Positions 60,796 through 64,000 of a stretch of DNA of 64,000 nt are shown here, in pieces. The notes below the pieces were generated by a model that did not search any database, was not told where the DNA came from, and saw only the letters and a program-made list of their open reading frames with translations. Source of the DNA: Candidatus Kapaibacterium sp. Lineage in GTDB: Bacteria > Bacteroidota > Ignavibacteria > Kapaibacteriales > HRBIN21. The stretch lies in contig JANXCT010000001.1 in the NCBI GenBank assembly GCA_025059875.1, positions 526,642 through 590,641 of the forward strand. Direction: 5' to 3'. Position numbers and translations under genes: made by a program. The stretch's first letter is position 1; each line of letters begins with the position of its first letter.

Positions 60796-61147
60796 GCGGT
60801 AGAGCGTGTGGGTCGTTTACCGAGCCTTGACGTAGAGTGGCGAGGGCTTGCAACATGCCTGCCCGCTTTGTATTTTTGCGGTGCCACTGAGGGTGTAGGG
60901 AAGGGGGGAGGTTATGGTATGGCGGCGTGCGGAAACCTGAAGGGGTGATGAGCGTTGCTGGAAAAGAGTCTCATGGCTCACCGATAAAGGGGGAAGGTGT
61001 TGTATGTTCGCGCTTGTGCAGCGAGCCTACCGTACGTTCTCAGGGCGGTGTGAGCACCTCCAAGGCAGCGGTGAATTGCAGCCCGGCCGCTTTACTACTA
61101 GGCCGTCCTTTGACAGATAATGGTCTCACTATGAGTCGAGGGACCTG
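60796..61147. other. Long leader region before the repeat gene
   Basis: A 352-base gap with a promoter at 60848-60878 and a leader of about 265 bases to the ATG at 61148. Two inverted repeats lie in it: AGGTT (60909) with AACCT (60934), and GGTGATGAG (60944) with CTCA..TCACC (60970-60982). No riboswitch family is recognised. GAGGGA stands four bases before the ATG. Confidence 0.5.
60848..60878 (+). promoter_or_regulatory. Bacteroidota-type promoter, TTG-20-TATTTTTG
   Basis: TTG at 60848-60850, exactly 20 bases, then TATTTTTG at 60871-60878. This is the only site in the window where both the -33 TTG and the -7 TAnnTTTG elements occur at the consensus spacing. Transcription should start near 60882 and read the long repeat gene. 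Confidence 0.6.
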
Positions 61148-64000
61148 ATGCGGACAGTCGTAGCTACGGTACTTCCCTTTGTGGCAGTATTGGCCATCGT
61201 GGCTCAGGAGTCGCGGTTGCCTTACAGTGGCGTTATCCTTTTAGAGTCTGGGAAGCCCATCCCTGATGGACTCTATCGTGTGGAGTTTCGCCTCTACGAG
61301 AGTGCCGAAGCCGTGGAGCCAGTGTGGGAAGAGTCCCAATTAGTCACGACCCGTGGTGGGGCATACCAGGTAGTCTTAGGAGCAGCCAAGCCTCTGCGGT
61401 TGGCAACCCATAAGCAGTACTGGCTGGAGGTGCTCTACAACGGGCGTTCGCTGGGGCGTAACCCATTGGCACCTTGGAGTCTCCAGGAGCGAAAGGGGGA
61501 ACTCACGTTGGGGTCTTCCAAGGCTGATCGACTGGAACCGACCCGGCCGGGAGCCCTCCGTAACGGTGGCAGTAGACTCCCTGTCTTAGGTGGATACAGT
61601 CCTGCAATACCACTGGTGGTGAATACGTGCGATGATTGCACAACCCACTTCTGGTCCTTGACAGGCAACGCAGGGACCGACCCCACGAACAACTTCTTAG
61701 GGACTATAGACAACCAGCCGCTCATCATCCGCACGGACAATGTTAATCGAGTCCGTATTACTACAGGTGGTCAGATCGAAGTACTCAACAGCGGGCAGTC
61801 CGTCTCGCTCGGAGAGGGCGCTGGCATCAGTATGGATTTGACATCACCCCGGCAGAACACCTTCGTTGGCTACTTGGCAGGAACCCTGACGGAGACAGGG
61901 CAGAAAAACGTCGCTGTAGGTGCAACAGCTCTGTCTCAAAACATCAGTGGCTCTGGGAACACAGCGCTGGGATCGAATACGCTCGTCAGCCTCGTGAGTG
62001 GGTCTTACAATACGGCGATAGGCTTTGGAGCCGATATCGGCGCTCCGGACTTGACGAATGCCACGGCAATCGGTGCATTTGCTTTCGCTGCAACAGACAA
62101 CAGCGTTGTGATTGGCTCCATCGCAGGGGTCAATGGGGCTACGGCATCTGCCAACGTTGGAATAGGGACGCCGGCTCCGACTCATCGGCTCCACGTCGTT
62201 AGCGGAGCCGACCCGCTCCGTATCCAGGGGCTACAGCCAGACAACACGCTGGATAACGCTCTCGTGGTAGATCCCAGCGGGATAGTCAAGACGCGTTCCC
62301 TGTCAGGGATAGTGGGGACAACGGCGTGGCTGCTGACGGGGAATGCGTTGAGTGGCGGGGAGAGACTCGGGTCGTTGAATGCGCAGCCGTTGGTGGTGGT
62401 GACGAACAACGTGGAGCGGCTGCGGGTGACGGCTGGTGGGGATGTGGGGATTGGGACGGCGACGCCGGCGGAGCGGCTGGATGTGGTGGGGAACGTGCGG
62501 TTCAGCGGGGCGTTAATGCCGGCTGGGGCTGCAGGGGCCGTGGGACAGTTGCTGGTGTCACAGGGGGCAGGGACAGCACCGGTGTGGAGCAACGACATGT
62601 ACTGGGACCAGGCGACACAGCGGCTAGGGATCGGGACGACGGCGCCGACGGCGAAGCTGGATGTGAGGGGGAAGGTGTACATGCAGAATCCGACGGGAGG
62701 GGATGTGCTGGTGGTGCAGTCGGTGGTGGGGCAAACGGGTGCTCTGTTTACGTGGTTGGACGAAAGTGGGACGCCGTGGGGCGTGATCGACAACAGTGGG
62801 TTGGTAGGGATTGGGACGGCGGCACCGGCGCAGAAGCTGCACGTTGTGGGCAACGGGACGACGTCGGCAGTGTTTGAGGGCGGGGGAGTGGGGGTAGGGA
62901 CGGTGAATCCATTTGCGACGCTGCACGTGTATGACGCAGGGGGTGGTGGTACACCGCAGACGACGCAGGTGTTGATCACAGCGGGGGCGAACCAGGTGGG
63001 CAGTGGGGTACCGCTGCTGCGGTGGGAGGATAACTCGAACAATGTGCTGGGGGTGATCGATGAGGCAGGGCAAGTAGGGATCGGGACTGGGAGTCCGGTG
63101 AGGCGGTTACATGTGGAGGGGCCAGGTGGTGGGATATCGCCGGTGCGGTTAGGGCAGGTGCCGACGGGGTTGGCGACGGACGATGTTGTGGTACTGGACG
63201 ACAGTGGGGATGTGAAGAGGATTGGGGCGGGGGCGTTGATTGGGAACTGGGCATGGCTGCTGACGGGGAATGCAGGGACGACGGCGTGGAATGGGTTAAC
63301 GGGGAACTTTGTGGGGACAACGGATGGGCAGACATTGGTGGTGGCGACGACAGGGGGAGCAGGGGATGTGGAGGTGTGGACGGCTAACACGAAGCGGTTG
63401 ATCGTGCGGGGCAGTGACGGGCATGTGGTGCCGGCGGCGGACAACACGTACGACTTGGGGATCGTGGGACAGCGGTGGCGGACGGGACGGTTTGGGACAT
63501 CGGTGGTAGTGGGGACGAGCGTGAGCCTGTTGGCGGCCACGAACGAGGTAGAGTTCAGTGGAGGGGATGGGCGGATCAGTGTGGTGGGGGCCAACGATCT
63601 GATCGTGCGGACCAACGGGACGGAGCGGCTGCGGGTGCTGGGTGGGGGGAATGTAGGGATTGGGACAGCAGTGCCGGCGGCATTGTTGCACGTAGCGGGG
63701 ACGGGGCGGTTTGACGGGCAGTTGACGGTGACGGCGGGTGGGGCGGCGATCACGGGGACGGTGAACGTGACAGGGAATGTGTTGCCGACGGCGGACAATG
63801 CGCATGATCTTGGGAGCGCGACGCAGCGATGGGCGAACGTGCATGGGGTCAACGGGCATTTCACGGCGCTGACGCTGTCGGGCTTGACGCAGGGGTCGGT
63901 GTTGTTTGCGGGGCCTGGAGGGGTGATCAGCCAGAACAATGCGAACTTTTACTGGGATAATAGCAACGCTCGGTTGGGGATTGGGACGGCGTCGCCGGTG
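61148..64000 (+). CDS. Tail-fibre/adhesin-like repeat protein, 3' end outside window
   Basis: An open frame of 951 codons to the window end. An N-terminal signal peptide (TVVATVLPFVAVLAIVAQ) is followed by a ~130-residue conserved domain (SGVILLESGKPIPDGLYRVEF) with a cysteine pair TCDDC. After it come at least eight VGIGTxxP units (near 62157, 62446, 62630, 62806, 62888, 63070, 63652, 63973), most followed by a LHVxG or LDVxG strand. This pattern occurs in Bacteroidota surface fibres and phage tail fibres with a C-terminal chaperone domain. Segments such as WLLTGN and NTYDLG / NAHDLG recur. The codons become almost purely G-ending from about 62320. The C-terminal anchoring or autoproteolytic part is not visible. 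Confidence 0.85.
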   Translation, partial: MRTVVATVLPFVAVLAIVAQESRLPYSGVILLESGKPIPDGLYRVEFRLYESAEAVEPVWEESQLVTTRGGAYQVVLGAAKPLRLATHKQYWLEVLYNGRSLGRNPLAPWSLQERKGELTLGSSKADRLEPTRPGALRNGGSRLPVLGGYSPAIPLVVNTCDDCTTHFWSLTGNAGTDPTNNFLGTIDNQPLIIRTDNVNRVRITTGGQIEVLNSGQSVSLGEGAGISMDLTSPRQNTFVGYLAGTLTETGQKNVAVGATALSQNISGSGNTALGSNTLVSLVSGSYNTAIGFGADIGAPDLTNATAIGAFAFAATDNSVVIGSIAGVNGATASANVGIGTPAPTHRLHVVSGADPLRIQGLQPDNTLDNALVVDPSGIVKTRSLSGIVGTTAWLLTGNALSGGERLGSLNAQPLVVVTNNVERLRVTAGGDVGIGTATPAERLDVVGNVRFSGALMPAGAAGAVGQLLVSQGAGTAPVWSNDMYWDQATQRLGIGTTAPTAKLDVRGKVYMQNPTGGDVLVVQSVVGQTGALFTWLDESGTPWGVIDNSGLVGIGTAAPAQKLHVVGNGTTSAVFEGGGVGVGTVNPFATLHVYDAGGGGTPQTTQVLITAGANQVGSGVPLLRWEDNSNNVLGVIDEAGQVGIGTGSPVRRLHVEGPGGGISPVRLGQVPTGLATDDVVVLDDSGDVKRIGAGALIGNWAWLLTGNAGTTAWNGLTGNFVGTTDGQTLVVATTGGAGDVEVWTANTKRLIVRGSDGHVVPAADNTYDLGIVGQRWRTGRFGTSVVVGTSVSLLAATNEVEFSGGDGRISVVGANDLIVRTNGTERLRVLGGGNVGIGTAVPAALLHVAGTGRFDGQLTVTAGGAAITGTVNVTGNVLPTADNAHDLGSATQRWANVHGVNGHFTALTLSGLTQGSVLFAGPGGVISQNNANFYWDNSNARLGIGTASPV
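62157..64000 (+). repeat. VGIGT repeat region in the terminal gene
   Basis: At least eight degenerate repeats coding (N/D/Q/L)VGIGTxxPxxxLHVxG, spaced irregularly from about 80 to 580 bases. At DNA level the shared core is close to gggattgggac. Repeats differ in sequence, so this is a protein-level repeat rather than a tandem DNA repeat. Confidence 0.7.

Noticed and set aside
60881..60905. GCCACTG followed by GGGAAG, similar to part of a cobalamin riboswitch core
   Set aside because: The upstream half of the riboswitch is missing because the promoter lies directly before it, and the remaining conserved boxes are not found.
61110..61125. TTTGACAGATAATGG, a TTGACA next to a TATAAT-like box
   Set aside because: No spacing between the two boxes, so it cannot be a sigma-70 promoter.
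62182..63939. Long open frame of 585 codons on the minus strand
   Set aside because: It is the antisense of the VGIGT repeat gene; Pro/Thr/Ser-rich composition comes from the G-rich sense codons and no homologous domain is seen.
62157..64000. Repeats as a CRISPR array
   Set aside because: Spacing is irregular, repeat units are degenerate and the region is one open reading frame.

Overview
The window is a gene-dense piece of chromosome, moderately GC-rich by eye, with very short intergenic gaps. It carries no insertion sequence, prophage integrase, CRISPR array or rRNA. Several features place it in the Bacteroidota/Chlorobiota superphylum. The E1 2-oxoacid dehydrogenase is fused alpha-beta. 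There are DUF3098, DUF3467 and DUF2795 proteins and a Bacteroidota-style LptE. Three large secreted proteins end in a type-IX-secretion-like C-terminal module. The -7 promoter element TAnnTTTG recurs upstream of gene starts. The GC content and the mix of families resemble Candidatus Kapabacteria/Ignavibacteria-like genomes; that placement is inference.

Layout. 1-9769 (+): the 3' part of the fused E1 dehydrogenase, an NhaA antiporter, then a tightly overlapping chain for surface polysaccharide (flippase, methyltransferase, two acyltransferases, polysaccharide deacetylase) ending in a TonB-dependent receptor. 9736-17528 (-): heparinase II/III-like protein, sodium:solute symporter, RsgA, LysE exporter and a DUF4397 secreted protein. 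17529-18254 holds almost nothing recognisable. 18255-25841 (-): a large Asp-box (BNR) secreted protein, a 58-residue membrane protein, HflX and an alpha-glucan phosphorylase. 26156-29920 (+): MerR-like regulator, SSB, MCE/MlaD protein, O-methyltransferase and a VWA-OmpA protein. 29923-34768 (-): secreted CBM9-like protein, Ddl, an Omp85 protein and a DUF2795 protein. 34874-39071 (+): M16 peptidase, PASTA protein, QueG and TrxB. 39105-42116 (-): ROK kinase, FeoB, FeoA. 42224-42296: tRNA-Lys(CTT).

42319-64000 is mostly + strand. It begins with DUF3098 and PgeF (on -). Next come an aldehyde dehydrogenase and a RidA-family deaminase that together look like two successive steps of the 2-aminomuconate branch of kynurenine degradation. 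A 1564-residue ASH-repeat surface protein follows. Then come an MBL hydrolase, LptE, a GT2 glycosyltransferase, a fumarylacetoacetase-family hydrolase, a TPR lipoprotein, DUF3467 and a GH57 glucan enzyme. A three-gene cassette follows (HAD-UbiA fusion, DprE1-like oxidase, DprE2-like reductase) that matches the pathway making polyprenyl-phosphoryl-D-arabinofuranose, best known from mycobacteria. The window ends inside a long repetitive gene with VGIGT repeats of the tail-fibre/adhesin kind, preceded by the best promoter in the window and a roughly 265-base leader.

The most notable items are the D-arabinofuranose-donor cassette outside Actinobacteria, the ALDH/RidA pair, the abrupt codon-usage change inside the terminal repeat gene with its leader, and the recurrent TAnnTTTG promoter element. 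That element includes one placed so close to tRNA-Lys that the transcript may start at the mature 5' end.
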